NCBI GenBank assembly: GCA_016926955.1 | Contig: JAFGNN010000007.1 | Span: 1-64,000 of the forward strand | Length of the DNA: 64,000 nucleotides | DNA from: Spirochaetales bacterium | GTDB taxonomy: Bacteria; Spirochaetota; Spirochaetia; Treponematales; UBA12059 | Direction of reading: 5' to 3' | In this document: positions 9,429 through 18,382 of the stretch, piece by piece | How the letters are laid out: each line of letters begins with the position of its first letter | How positions within the stretch are numbered: position 1 is the stretch's first letter | Notes under the pieces: generated by a model | Told to the model about the DNA's origin: nothing | The model's input: the letters and a program-made list of their open reading frames with translations, nothing else | The model's database searches: none | Program-made: the position numbers and the translations under genes

Positions 9429-10055
9429 TCAGGACTCCCGATTCCCCAACGCCTTGATGATCCTTTCGCAATCCTCGCGCTTGAGTACGCCCTTGTCGGC
9501 CATGTTCCGGAGGACAACGGCGGTTTCCTCACGCACATCCGCCGCGTCCTTCGAGGCCTTCTTCTGGAAGGAATCGACGAAATCCTTTCCCTTTCGGAGC
9601 AAGTCCTCGAATACTTCCTTGACGTCCTCGATGCGGAAATCGGAGAGCGGGCGGCGATCGCTGAAGTGCGCGTTGAACAGGTGCCCGATGGCGAACGTCG
9701 TGATTCCCGACAAGGCGACCTGGGAAGCGATGCCGAGCAGCGTGCCGATGCCGGGTATGGCCTTGACCGCGCTCGCCCCGGCGCGTCCTATCGCCGTTCC
9801 CAGCGCGCTGCCGAGAATCGCAGATACCACCGACTTTCCGGCCTCCTCGTCGAATGATACCTCGTGCTTGCGCGCCAATTGCCTGAGCATGTCCACCTGA
9901 ATCGCGGAAACAGCGGCGATGTCGAGCAAGGGTACGGGAATCGCGCCGGCCAGCAGGCTGAATCCGACATGGTCGGCGATGATTTTGTCGGTGTCGCGTT
10001 CTCCCTTGATCACCGTGACCTCGACGTCGTCCGCCTTCCTTATCACGTTTTCCAT
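9429..10055 (-). CDS. DUF697/YcjF-like membrane protein (208 aa)
   Basis: The protein has two Ala/Gly-rich hydrophobic segments (GFSLLAGAIPVPLLDIAAVS and the GSALGTAIG to GIASQVALSG region) separated by a short polar stretch with IQVDMLRQLA. That arrangement is characteristic of DUF697 proteins, which often accompany Era-like GTPases. Here no GTPase is adjacent. The C-terminal 70 residues are charged and helical. The start is the second Met (MENVIRKADD), preceded by GAGGA; the ORF track start adds 21 unlikely residues. The biochemical role is unknown. Confidence 0.7.
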   Translation of the reverse strand: MENVIRKADDVEVTVIKGERDTDKIIADHVGFSLLAGAIPVPLLDIAAVSAIQVDMLRQLARKHEVSFDEEAGKSVVSAILGSALGTAIGRAGASAVKAIPGIGTLLGIASQVALSGITTFAIGHLFNAHFSDRRPLSDFRIEDVKEVFEDLLRKGKDFVDSFQKKASKDAADVREETAVVLRNMADKGVLKREDCERIIKALGNRES

Positions 10056-10163
10056 GCATTCCTCATGCCGGTGAATAGAGCTTTGTCCGGACATGGCGAC
10101 AACATTGTACCCCGTCACCGCGTATATCCGCCGCCATTCAGCGCTCGATTGGAACCTGGTTGC

Positions 10164-11183
10164 CTAGAGCGGGAAGAACTCCACCTCGTACGCGAGCGAG
10201 GAGGGCTTTCCCTCTGGGTCGACCAGTCCGGCAATTTCGACGCGCCAGCGAGAACCCGGAAAGTACGCCATGACTCCGTCCGGCCGGAACACCAGGCAGA
10301 ACGGTTGCCCGTAGCCCGTTCTGTCTGTGCTGAAGTGGTATGAAGCACCGCCCGTGCCCGGGAATTTCCAAACCCGACCGTCCCCGATGCTTGTAAGCGC
10401 GACCGATGGATTCGATCGGCGCGCATCGAAAGCACGCGGATCCAATGAAACGCTCCACGCTTGATCCGCACCAAAAAACGAGATCGGAAACATGCCTTCC
10501 GCCGGCCAGGCCACGAACGGAATGAAAACGTCTTTCCTCGTCTGATCGAACGCCTGCAACGTGATGAATGAGGACTCCTCATCACCCGCATACCCGAATG
10601 CGGTGTATCTCATGGCCGGATTCAGGATCCAGCGCCGGTGACCTACCTTGTCGATGTTCGAAGGATCCGAATCATCGAGGAAGCCCAATACGGCTTGCTC
10701 CAGCGAAGTTGTCGCGCCAAACGAGGCATGGATATTGCTGGTACTCGTGGACGCATAACCGATGGCGTAGAAGGCCTTCGGCATGTCGGAAGGCCTCGAC
10801 GGAGTATGGCAGAGGCAACCGATCCGATGCAGCAATACGGCTCCGTGCTGTGCCTGCACCGCGAGCCTCGGATCGATTTCCACGTCCGCCGGCAGTCCCG
10901 CCAACCATCGGGCGAAGTTCAGGACCGCCAGCCCATCTGCTACGTATTCCGGACGCAACCGTCCCGGAGCGTACGGGGGAGAAAGTGAAGGCTTTTCCAG
11001 GAACGGGCTGCCGGCGTAGCGCGGACGTCGGAGCCTCCACTCGTCCCTGATTTCCGTAACCCGGACGGAATCCGGTTCGAAGCTGATCTCGATTCCCGTC
11101 TCCGTTTTCATGATCTTTATTCCGGAGCAGGAGACCATGAACAACGCGATCAAACAGGAAGCGGCACACTTCCAGTGATTCAT
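10164..11183 (-). CDS. CAP/SCP-domain lipoprotein (about 339 aa)
   Basis: A signal peptide ending in the lipobox FMVSC makes this a predicted envelope lipoprotein. The middle resembles the CAP (SCP/PR1) superfamily as found in Firmicutes and spirochaetes: LNFARWLAGLP, QHGAVLLHRIG, then HTPSRPSDMP and GHRRWILNPAM. These carry the family's conserved His positions. The last 100 residues form a separate beta-rich domain. The chosen start is MNHWKC; the longer ORF start at 11231 has a plausible GGGG ribosome site but gives an unusually long n-region. The role of bacterial CAP proteins is mostly unknown. Confidence 0.75.
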   Translation of the reverse strand: MNHWKCAASCLIALFMVSCSGIKIMKTETGIEISFEPDSVRVTEIRDEWRLRRPRYAGSPFLEKPSLSPPYAPGRLRPEYVADGLAVLNFARWLAGLPADVEIDPRLAVQAQHGAVLLHRIGCLCHTPSRPSDMPKAFYAIGYASTSTSNIHASFGATTSLEQAVLGFLDDSDPSNIDKVGHRRWILNPAMRYTAFGYAGDEESSFITLQAFDQTRKDVFIPFVAWPAEGMFPISFFGADQAWSVSLDPRAFDARRSNPSVALTSIGDGRVWKFPGTGGASYHFSTDRTGYGQPFCLVFRPDGVMAYFPGSRWRVEIAGLVDPEGKPSSLAYEVEFFPL

Positions 11184-11268
11184 TCGGGGCGTCAGTCCAA
11201 GCGTCCGCTCCCGTGCTCCATTTTCCCGCATTTCGCTTTACATCCCCTTTAGTGCTGACGCCACCGGT

Positions 11269-12588
11269 TCATCCTCGGTCATACCCCAGCACCTTCGCCA
11301 ATATCGCCGCGTACCCGACCGCCACCGCCAGGTAGGCCGCGAGCGGCAGGGCGAAGCGGCGGATCATGGCGAACAGGCCGGTGCCGAAATGTTCCGCGGT
11401 GACGACCATGCACACGTGGAGGGGGCTCAACATCATGCCGGCCCAGCCGAAGGCGCCGGCAATGACCACGGCGGCCTCGCGGGGGAAGGCCCCGCCCTGA
11501 GGAAAGAGGCCGAGCACGATGGGATACGCGAGCCCGACGTAGCCGAAACCGACGCCGGTCACCAGTCCTGCGACGAGTGGCAGGACCGCGCAGGCGACGA
11601 GCGGATGGATGCCCGCGGCCGCGAGCTCGGCGGCACTGGCCGCGGCGGCGTCGCCCGCTTCGAGCAGAGCGGAAAACACGAGGATACCGGCGATTACGAA
11701 GGCGAGCGAGAGCGTGTGGGGATTGAAGGAACCGGCGAAGGGCTTCCAGCTCTTCGCGCGGGCGCGGAGCACCAAGGCGCCGAGCGCGAGCCCCGAGAAG
11801 ATGGGTACGTAGCGCGAGACCAGGGCCCTGGCCCGCCCCTCCAGTCCGAGCGCGGGCGCGAGCGCGCCGATCGCGAGGGCGAGCGCTACGTAAGCCCCGA
11901 GCACCGCGGCCAGCGGCGCGAATCCCCGCGCTATGACGCGGAGCCGTTGCGCCGCGGGCGGCCGGTTCGCCGCGTTGGGATGCTTCCCGCCCTTCGCGGG
12001 CCTGAGCACGAAGAACCATCCGAGCGCGATGACCGCGGGCAAGGCGTACCAGTTGAGCAGGGCGAGCCGCGCCATGCCGAAGCCCGTCATGCCGGCAGCC
12101 AGGATGAAGGCCGGGTAGAGCGGCCAAAGGAGCTCCAGCCCGTGGCGGAACCAGTAGTTCGCCGTGGAAAGCCCGTCGGCTCCGTAGCGGCGCTCGGGGT
12201 CCAGCGAGTCGACGAGGGGGGCCGAAAGTATAGCGCCGCCGGGCATGGGAAGGGTGCCGATGAATAGAGGCGCGGCGATCATCGCCGCCCGCGGCTCGGG
12301 CGCAAGAGCTGACACGGCCGCCTGGAACTCGGCCAAGGCCCCGCCCTTCTTCATGGCCGCGGAAAATGCCATGATGCACATGACGAGCAGCACGAGGAGC
12401 AGGGTGTCCGGGTCGAAAAGCTCGCCCGCGGCAGCGCCGATCGTTTCCCGGAGGGACAGGCCCCGCAGGAGGGCGAACGCTACGCCGCCCGCCGCCGCGG
12501 CCAGTCCGAGGTGGACCTTGCGCGTCGTGGCGAACACCACCAGGGCGAATACCGCGAGTACGAGGACGATGACGGGCACCTGGGACAC
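11269..12588 (-). CDS. DUF401 family membrane permease (439 aa)
   Basis: The start is GTG at 12588 with AAGGAG six bases upstream. The protein has about ten hydrophobic segments. It carries the motif LPMPGGAILSAPLVDSL near residue 115, which I associate with DUF401 proteins, a group related to gluconate/citrate-type permeases. The substrate is unknown. The MFS gene lies 71 bases upstream on the same strand, so the two could be co-transcribed. No enzyme next to it suggests a substrate. Confidence 0.75.
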   Translation of the reverse strand: MSQVPVIVLVLAVFALVVFATTRKVHLGLAAAAGGVAFALLRGLSLRETIGAAAGELFDPDTLLLVLLVMCIMAFSAAMKKGGALAEFQAAVSALAPEPRAAMIAAPLFIGTLPMPGGAILSAPLVDSLDPERRYGADGLSTANYWFRHGLELLWPLYPAFILAAGMTGFGMARLALLNWYALPAVIALGWFFVLRPAKGGKHPNAANRPPAAQRLRVIARGFAPLAAVLGAYVALALAIGALAPALGLEGRARALVSRYVPIFSGLALGALVLRARAKSWKPFAGSFNPHTLSLAFVIAGILVFSALLEAGDAAAASAAELAAAGIHPLVACAVLPLVAGLVTGVGFGYVGLAYPIVLGLFPQGGAFPREAAVVIAGAFGWAGMMLSPLHVCMVVTAEHFGTGLFAMIRRFALPLAAYLAVAVGYAAILAKVLGYDRG

Positions 12589-12659
12589 GGAAGGCTCCTT
12601 GCGTCGTGGCCGGATCGGGCGACGCTTCCTTCGCGGCGCGCAGCCCGGAGCTCAATGCG

Positions 12660-14123
12660 CTACTCTACCCCGTCGTCGTCCTTCCGTGAAGCGCGCCCTT
12701 CGCGGTTTCGCGTTCCGCGCCGCTCGCCGCGCGCGGCCTCGGCGATGACCTGGAAGCGGGTGAGGAGCAGGGTCAGAGGCTGGTACACGAAGAAGTGGAT
12801 CGCCGGCGGCGAGGCTTCCACCGCCCGCACCTCCCGGAAGCGCCCGATGAACGCGACGAAGACGACGAGGCGGAGGAGCCCGGACAGGGCGAACACGAGC
12901 GCGTAGTTGCCCGGCAGCAGGAAAGGCAGGTCCAGTCTCCCCGCGAGCGCGGCGACGGCCCCGCCCGAGAGCGAACCCGCGAAGGCGGCCAGGTTGTTGA
13001 CGGCGTTCCAGCCGGCCATGCTCGGCGCCACGCGCGAACGGTGCACGCTGTCGAAGATGAAGTTGGTGGTGGCCAGGTTGAAGCCCGCCCACACGAAGCC
13101 CGAGAACACCTGCAGCGCGAGCATGGCCGGCACGGATCCCGCCAGAGCCCAGCCGAAACCCATGATGGGCAAGGCGCCGCCGCACAGGAACAGGATGCGG
13201 TAATTCCCGAAGCGGTCGGTCAAGGGTCCCCAGTAGCTCATCGCGACGAAGGAAAGCACCATCGACGCCATCATCACCGCAGTGTACTCGCCATAGGAAA
13301 GCCCGACAGACTTGAGCAGGTGGACCGACAGCACGGGAGGCAAGAGGTTGACCGCGAAGGTCGTGAGCGCGCCGTAGGCGACAAAGCGCCCGAGCCTATC
13401 CTTCGGCAGCGATCGGAAGAAATCGCCGAGCCCGGTGCGCCCCCGCTCGAGCCCCTCAGGCATGGGCGGCTCGTGCTGGCGCGAGATGGCGTAGACGCCC
13501 GCCAGCCGGAAAAGCGTGGCCAGGGTGAAATACAGGGCGAAGGCCTCGAAGGTAAGCCCCCGCGGCTCCGCCCAGCGGAACCCGAGGCCGGCCGCTCCAA
13601 TCGCCGCGAATTGCGCGAGCCCCGCCACCGCGTTCCGCTTGCCCCAGAAGGCGCCACGCATCGACTCCGGCACCAGGTCGTTCATCCAGGAGAGCCAGCC
13701 CGGACCCGAAAGCGAGGTGGCGAAGAGCCCGGCCGCGTAGCCGATCACGATGACCAGGGGGTCGCCCGTGAGCGCTGCGCCGGCGAGCACCGCGAGCCAG
13801 CTCAAGGCGTGCACCAGCGTGGCGGCCAGTGCCAGCGCCTTGCGGCGCCTGAGCCGCGCGACGAGCCAGGCGCCTGCGAGCTGGGCGGCGGCTACGCCGA
13901 GTTGGCCCATACCGGAGACGAGGCCCGTCTCGACGGTCCCCGCCCCGAAGTGGATGGCGAACGGCAGGATGAAGTACTCGGCCAGGCCGAACATGAGGGC
14001 CCAGAGGCCCGCGTCGACGGTCGAGGCCGCGAGCGAACGGCGGACCTGACGGTCGGGGATGGTGGATAGTAAGGCGCGCACGACGCGAGTATCGCGGGAG
14101 CCCCACCTCGTGGCAATACCCAT
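12660..14123 (-). CDS. MFS transporter (487 aa)
   Basis: This is a twelve-helix major facilitator protein, predicted to move a small solute across the inner membrane. Helix-loop features include ARLRRRKALALA after the third segment and a long central loop (PEGLERGRTGLGDFFRSLPKDRLGR). The C-terminal 60 residues are cytoplasmic and basic. The ORF start at 14123 is only three bases from the end of the insertion sequence, with no native ribosome site left, so the true start may be further in (near VRALLSTIPDR) or the 5' end may have been altered by the insertion. The substrate is not predictable. Confidence 0.85.
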   Translation of the reverse strand: MGIATRWGSRDTRVVRALLSTIPDRQVRRSLAASTVDAGLWALMFGLAEYFILPFAIHFGAGTVETGLVSGMGQLGVAAAQLAGAWLVARLRRRKALALAATLVHALSWLAVLAGAALTGDPLVIVIGYAAGLFATSLSGPGWLSWMNDLVPESMRGAFWGKRNAVAGLAQFAAIGAAGLGFRWAEPRGLTFEAFALYFTLATLFRLAGVYAISRQHEPPMPEGLERGRTGLGDFFRSLPKDRLGRFVAYGALTTFAVNLLPPVLSVHLLKSVGLSYGEYTAVMMASMVLSFVAMSYWGPLTDRFGNYRILFLCGGALPIMGFGWALAGSVPAMLALQVFSGFVWAGFNLATTNFIFDSVHRSRVAPSMAGWNAVNNLAAFAGSLSGGAVAALAGRLDLPFLLPGNYALVFALSGLLRLVVFVAFIGRFREVRAVEASPPAIHFFVYQPLTLLLTRFQVIAEAARGERRGTRNREGRASRKDDDGVE

Positions 14124-14125
14124 GC

Positions 14126-15361
14126 AGTGTCACGAAGCTTGGGGAAAACCTCAATCAAGGGCGAAGGCGGGGATTCGGCCAATCCCATCGACCCCTGGCG
14201 TCGGAAACAGCTTGAGCCATGCCTTGAGGCCCGCAACTGAAAGCTCACTCCGGGATAAAAATGCCCTCGCTCGGTAATAGAGCCCGTCAAGCGCGAGGCG
14301 TAGCTCCTTCCGGATGCCGGCCACGTCCGCATGTGTGCGCTGATCGACGCGATGAGCCCGTATTGGGTAGCGCTTGCGGTAGTTGTGGTATCGGGCATAG
14401 CACCAGAATCTCGCCATGCCGTTCGCGGCGCTACGACAATGGCACGCCGTCTCCCGCCGATGCGCTGCTTGATCTTTCCGCAGCTCCCGATCCCAATAGT
14501 TCACGGGGAAAAGCGGATTGCTTCGCGTCCGAGCCGATCGGGAGCTGACGAGTACGCGCTTCACCTGGTCCTTCGCGAGAGATCCAAACGCGTGACGATC
14601 GAACGCGTGCGTGTACTCCTTTTTCAGATCAGTGACGAGCACGAGAGGACGGGTCGGCCCGGGCGGGCGTTCCTTCGCAAGTTGATCAAGTATTTCCGTG
14701 AACGAGCGGGCAAGCGCGTGCGGCTCATAGTTTATCTTGCTTTCCATCGCCTCGCGTCTCCGCTTCTGAACCTCGGTCATCGCCCCCGAGCGCCGGAGGG
14801 TCGCGTGAGTGGCTTCGAGCAGGAAAAGCGAACCGCTGGAGACCGAGAGCGTGATGTTGTTGGGGAAGTACTGTGAACGATCGAGGCTCTGGAATCCGTC
14901 GACTACGACGGGCTCCGCCGGATTCGCAAAGCCGCGGAGCGCGGAATGGACCGCGAGCGCCTGGCGCGAAAGGCGGTCGACCCGGTTCTGCACCGAATTC
15001 GGAGAGAGCAAAAAGTGCCGGCCAAGGGAACGTCCGCTCATGGACGAGGAGAGCAGCAGCTCAAGTTCCCGATAGTCGACGACCTTCTTCGCGTAGTAAT
15101 CGACGCTGAAGGTCTGCGTCGAGAAGCTCCTTCCGCAGGCCTTGCAGCGGAAGCGCGGAACGGAACCGAAAGCGGCGGTTTCGTGATGTCCGTCGCTTTC
15201 GAACCAGTCCGTACGCTCGGGAACGCCATGGTGGACGCACCCTTGCCGCGGACAGAAAGGCGGAACCAAGTCTGATCCCGGCATGGCAAGCAGCTTGTGC
15301 ATGCGAACTCACCGCGCTGAAGTCACATCCTGCTTGTCATTTCCCGAAGCTTCGTAACACT
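14126..15361 (-). mobile_element. Insertion sequence with about 22-bp inverted ends, about 1.24 kb
   Basis: The left end (14126-14148) and right end (15339-15361) are inverted copies sharing GTGTyACGAAGCTTsGGG, 19 of 22 positions identical from the terminal GTGT. One transposase gene fills the element and ends two bases inside the left repeat. No clear target duplication is visible: the flanks are CCATGC and TACTAC. The element sits between the stop codon of the M48 peptidase gene and the start of the MFS gene. The open reading frame is intact, so it may be active. Confidence 0.8.
14151..15302 (-). CDS. Zinc-ribbon DDE transposase, IS1/IS1595-like (383 aa)
   Basis: An N-terminal zinc ribbon (CPRQGC, then FRCKACGRSF) is followed by a helix-turn-helix-like region (GRSLGRHFLLSPNSVQNRV). 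The likely catalytic acids are the Asp in VVVDGFQSLD, the Asp in LVTDLKKEY, and the Glu in HRRETACHCR. This layout matches the zinc-ribbon transposases of the IS1/IS1595 superfamily; I cannot assign the exact IS family. The gene starts 36 bases inside the right inverted repeat. It shows no frameshift, unlike classical IS1, which expresses its transposase by frameshifting. Confidence 0.8.
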   Translation of the reverse strand: MHKLLAMPGSDLVPPFCPRQGCVHHGVPERTDWFESDGHHETAAFGSVPRFRCKACGRSFSTQTFSVDYYAKKVVDYRELELLLSSSMSGRSLGRHFLLSPNSVQNRVDRLSRQALAVHSALRGFANPAEPVVVDGFQSLDRSQYFPNNITLSVSSGSLFLLEATHATLRRSGAMTEVQKRRREAMESKINYEPHALARSFTEILDQLAKERPPGPTRPLVLVTDLKKEYTHAFDRHAFGSLAKDQVKRVLVSSRSARTRSNPLFPVNYWDRELRKDQAAHRRETACHCRSAANGMARFWCYARYHNYRKRYPIRAHRVDQRTHADVAGIRKELRLALDGLYYRARAFLSRSELSVAGLKAWLKLFPTPGVDGIGRIPAFALD

Positions 15362-15363
15362 TA

Positions 15364-16362
15364 CTACTGCTTGAAGATGTCCTTGAACGCGCCGCCGAGC
15401 TCGCCCGCCGCATGCTCGATGCCCTTCCCCAGGTTCGTGAACAGGCGCGAAAGCGGATCCTCTCCCTCCTCGACGCTGCGCCTGTAGTAGTCGAAACCTT
15501 CCTTCATCTCGGCCGCGGGGTCGTCGGTGCGGTGCTCGCGCTTCAGGTACATTCCGTCGAGGATCGTGGCGTAGAGCCCCGAGGCGGCCCAGGTCTTGAG
15601 CTCCGAGAGGCGCGTGACGGGGTGCGGGTGCGAGAGCCAGAGCTGGTTGAGGATCTTGTGGAAGGTGTCGACCAGGTCCTTGCGGTCCTCGAACTCCCGC
15701 GCCTGCGCGAAGAAGTCGTTCAGGTTGACCTGCGTCAGGTCCTCGCCGCCGGCCATGCGCATCAGCACCCGGTAGCTCGGCTCCTCGACCTGGGTGGCCA
15801 GAAGGGCCGCGCGGTCGGCGGAGAGCTCGCTCTTGCGGTCCCATTCCGACAGCGCGGCGACGATCGGCAGCGCGGCGAGCCGGGCTCCCGGAATCAGCGA
15901 AAGCGACACGTTCGCCAACAGCCAGATGAGGCTCTTGTACATCGCGTGCCCGCTCATCACGTGGGCGAACTCGTGGGCCACCACGACGCGGAGCTCGTCC
16001 TCGTCGAAGCTCCGGAGGATGGAGCTGTTGAGCACGATCCAGGGCTCCTTGACGCCGAAGGTGTTGGCGTTGAAGAAGGGGCTCTGGGTGACGAAGACCG
16101 TCGGCCGGTAGGGCCAGTCGAAGGTCTCCACCAGGTCGTCGATTATCGCGTTGATTTTCGGGTACTGGGTCGGACCGACCTTTACGCTCGAGGCGTACTG
16201 CATCAGCAGCATTCCGCGCTCCGTGGTGATCGACGCGAAGGTCTTCACGAGCTCGTCGAGCCCCTTCACCTGCCGGAGCGTCGACAGCGCGGCCCGGTCA
16301 GCCGGGTGCTCCCAGGAACGCGGATCGATCCCGTACAGCCTCTTCACGCGCTTCATGAGCAT
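15364..16362 (-). CDS. M48 family zinc metallopeptidase (332 aa)
   Basis: The catalytic motif HEFAH (about residue 127) and the downstream ligand ELSADRAAL define an M48 (HtpX/BepA-like) peptidase. The enzyme probably acts in envelope quality control. A hydrophobic segment follows the zinc site (LIWLLANVSLSLIPGARLAALPIVAAL), and HPHPVTRLSEL is typical of the family. The start is MLMKRVKRLYG with GAGGAG upstream; the much longer ORF in the track runs antisense through the ugp genes and is not real. The IS right end begins immediately beyond the stop codon. Confidence 0.88.
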   Translation of the reverse strand: MLMKRVKRLYGIDPRSWEHPADRAALSTLRQVKGLDELVKTFASITTERGMLLMQYASSVKVGPTQYPKINAIIDDLVETFDWPYRPTVFVTQSPFFNANTFGVKEPWIVLNSSILRSFDEDELRVVVAHEFAHVMSGHAMYKSLIWLLANVSLSLIPGARLAALPIVAALSEWDRKSELSADRAALLATQVEEPSYRVLMRMAGGEDLTQVNLNDFFAQAREFEDRKDLVDTFHKILNQLWLSHPHPVTRLSELKTWAASGLYATILDGMYLKREHRTDDPAAEMKEGFDYYRRSVEEGEDPLSRLFTNLGKGIEHAAGELGGAFKDIFKQ

Positions 16363-16425
16363 GGTCGGTCTCCTCGTCACGGGTTCGGCGACGGCGCGGC
16401 GGGCGGGCCGGGGATGGATGGAGCG

Positions 16426-16458
16426 CGAGGAAGGAAGGGATTCCCCCTTCCTTCCTCG
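16426..16458. repeat. Perfect 14-bp hairpin downstream of ugpE
   Basis: CGAGGAAGGAAGGG is followed by a five-base loop and its exact complement. It lies between the ugpE stop and the M48 start, so it could end or stabilise the 3' end of the ugp transcript. There is no U-tract. The stem resembles that of the hairpin at 6239. Confidence 0.6.
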
Positions 16459-16475
16459 TACAGGTTCCCCGCCGC

Positions 16476-17321
16476 TTACTTCTCCGTGTCGGTCATGCCC
16501 TTCACGAACTGCTTCTGCATCAGCACCACCACCAGGATCGGCGGGATCATGGCGAGCAGCGTGGTGGCCATGACGATCTCCCACTCGATCTGCACGTCGG
16601 CGCCCGAGAGCATGCGGTTGATGCCGATGAGCAGCGTGTAGTACTTCTGCTTGGTCGTGATGAGCAGGGGCCAGAGGTACTGGTTCCAGCCGTAGATGAA
16701 CTGGATGACGAACATGGCCGCGATGGGCGTGCGCGTCATGGGCACCAGGATTTCCCCGAAGAAGGCCATCGGCCCCGCGCCGTCGATCTGCGAGGCCTCG
16801 GCTATCTCTCGCGGCACCGTCATGAAGAACTGCCGGAACAGGAATACCGCGGTCGCCGACACCACCATGGGCAGGATGAGCCCGAGGTAGCTGTTGGTCA
16901 GACCCAGGTCGGAGACGACCTTGTAGGTGGGCATGATGCGCACCTCCACGGGCAGCATCAGCGTCACGAAGATGGACCAGAAGAAGAAGCTCCGGAAGGG
17001 GAACTTGAAGAAGACGATGGCGTAGGCCGCCAGCAGCGAGATGACGATCTTTCCCACCGCGATGCCGAGCGCCATGATGAACGAGTTCTTCATCATGGTC
17101 AGCGCCGAGGCGCCCAGGTTCTCGGCGCCTTCCCCGAGCGCGCGCGCGTAGTTCTCGAGGAGGTGCGGCCCCGGCGTCACGGGCATGGGCGCGGACAGGA
17201 TCTCCTGGCTCGTGTGCGTCGACGCCACGAACACGAGGTAGATCGGGAAGACGATGATGACGATGGCGAGCGCCAGCCAGAAGTGGGTCATGAAGCGCCT
17301 GAGGCGCGAGTGTTCGGTCAT
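16476..17321 (-). CDS. ugpE: Glycerol-3-phosphate ABC transporter permease UgpE (281 aa)
   Basis: This is the second inner-membrane permease of the Ugp importer for sn-glycerol-3-phosphate and glycerophosphodiesters. It resembles E. coli UgpE in length (281 residues in both, from memory) and motifs: TLMLPVEVRIMPT, the EAA loop EIAEASQIDGAGPMAFF, and FIYGWNQYLWPLL. About six membrane helices are visible. It is separated from ugpA by nine bases and is the last gene of the ugp set. No UgpC ATPase gene is next to it. Confidence 0.93.
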   Translation of the reverse strand: MTEHSRLRRFMTHFWLALAIVIIVFPIYLVFVASTHTSQEILSAPMPVTPGPHLLENYARALGEGAENLGASALTMMKNSFIMALGIAVGKIVISLLAAYAIVFFKFPFRSFFFWSIFVTLMLPVEVRIMPTYKVVSDLGLTNSYLGLILPMVVSATAVFLFRQFFMTVPREIAEASQIDGAGPMAFFGEILVPMTRTPIAAMFVIQFIYGWNQYLWPLLITTKQKYYTLLIGINRMLSGADVQIEWEIVMATTLLAMIPPILVVVLMQKQFVKGMTDTEK

Positions 17322-17330
17322 GGCCCTCTC

Positions 17331-18215
17331 CTAGTAGGTGACTTTCCGCTCGATGAAGCGGAACTGCAGGACCGTGAGGCCTATGACGAGGATCATGAGC
17401 ACCACCGACTGCGCGGCGGAACTGCCGAGCTCGAGGTTCACGACGCCGTCGCGCCAGACCTTGTAGATCAGGATGCTCGTCGCCTTGCCGGGCCCGCCGC
17501 CGGTGACCTGGTGCACGATGGGGAAGGTCTCGAAGAAGCCGTACACGAGGTTCATGACGAGCAGGTAGAAGGTGGTCGGCGAGAGCATGGGGAAGATGAT
17601 GCGCCAGAAGCGCGTGAAGGACCCCGCGCCGTCGATGGCAGCGGCCTCCACCAGGGTGGCCGGCACGCTCTGCAGGCCCGCCAGGAAGAACACGAAGTTG
17701 TAGGCGATCTGCTTCCACGAAGCCGCGACGGTGATCAGCAGGAAGGCGTGCGTCGAGTCGAGCAGGTGGTTCCATTCGAGGCCGAAGGTTTTGTCGAGGA
17801 ACCAGGCGACCACGCCCACGTTCGGGTTGAACATGAAGAGCCACAGCACGCCCGCCACCATGGTGGCCACGGCGTAGGGCCAGGTCAGCATGGTCTTGTA
17901 GAAGCCGGCGCCGCGGATCTTCTTGTTGGCCTGCGCCGCCAGGAAGAGCGCGATGCCCATGGACGAGAGCGCCACCGTCACCGCGAAGGCGGCCGAGACG
18001 CCGAACGAATCCCAGTACTCCGGGTCGCGGAAGAGCTTCAGGTAGTTGTCGAAGCCGACGAAGATGCTGCGCAGGCCGAAGGCGTCCTGCACGAAGAAGG
18101 ACTGCCAGAGCGCCTGCGCCGAGGGCCAGAAAAAGAACACGAGGACGATGGCCATCTGCGGCAGAACCAGCAGGTAGGGCAATCCCTTGGATGAAAACTC
18201 GTACTGCTTGGCCAT
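17331..18215 (-). CDS. ugpA: Glycerol-3-phosphate ABC transporter permease UgpA (294 aa)
   Basis: This is the first permease of the Ugp importer. Diagnostic stretches shared with E. coli UgpA include WKQIAYNFVFFLAGLQ, the EAA loop EAAAIDGAGSFTRFW and SSAAQSVVLM near the end. The start is MAKQYEF at 18215, preceded by GGGAGGGGG; the eight extra residues in the track lie in the intergenic region. An octamer-repeat hairpin separates this gene from ugpB, so transcription reaching ugpA must pass the repeat or begin within it. Confidence 0.93.
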   Translation of the reverse strand: MAKQYEFSSKGLPYLLVLPQMAIVLVFFFWPSAQALWQSFFVQDAFGLRSIFVGFDNYLKLFRDPEYWDSFGVSAAFAVTVALSSMGIALFLAAQANKKIRGAGFYKTMLTWPYAVATMVAGVLWLFMFNPNVGVVAWFLDKTFGLEWNHLLDSTHAFLLITVAASWKQIAYNFVFFLAGLQSVPATLVEAAAIDGAGSFTRFWRIIFPMLSPTTFYLLVMNLVYGFFETFPIVHQVTGGGPGKATSILIYKVWRDGVVNLELGSSAAQSVVLMILVIGLTVLQFRFIERKVTY

Positions 18216-18235
18216 GCCCCCTCCCGATGAATCAA

Positions 18236-18362
18236 CCACGGAGGCACGGAGTTCGGGAGACAGGAGGGAGAGAATAAGGGATAGGGCAGCACCAGGCGCT
18301 CCTCGATACCATCCCCGACTCCTTCTCCTCCCTCTTTTCTCCGTGTCTCCGTGCCTCCGTGG
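18236..18362. repeat. CACGGAG octamer repeat, copy 2 (complete, inverted arms)
   Basis: The left arm begins CCACGGAGGCACGGAG and the right arm is its inverted counterpart with three octamers (CTCCGTG units), ending CCGTGG. The interior is purine-rich next to the left arm and pyrimidine-rich next to the right arm, so the inverted symmetry extends inward. It lies in the 167-base gap between ugpB and ugpA. It has no ORF and is probably a non-autonomous, palindromic interspersed element. Confidence 0.8.
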
Positions 18363-18382
18363 TCTTCTTGTTCCGATGGTCC

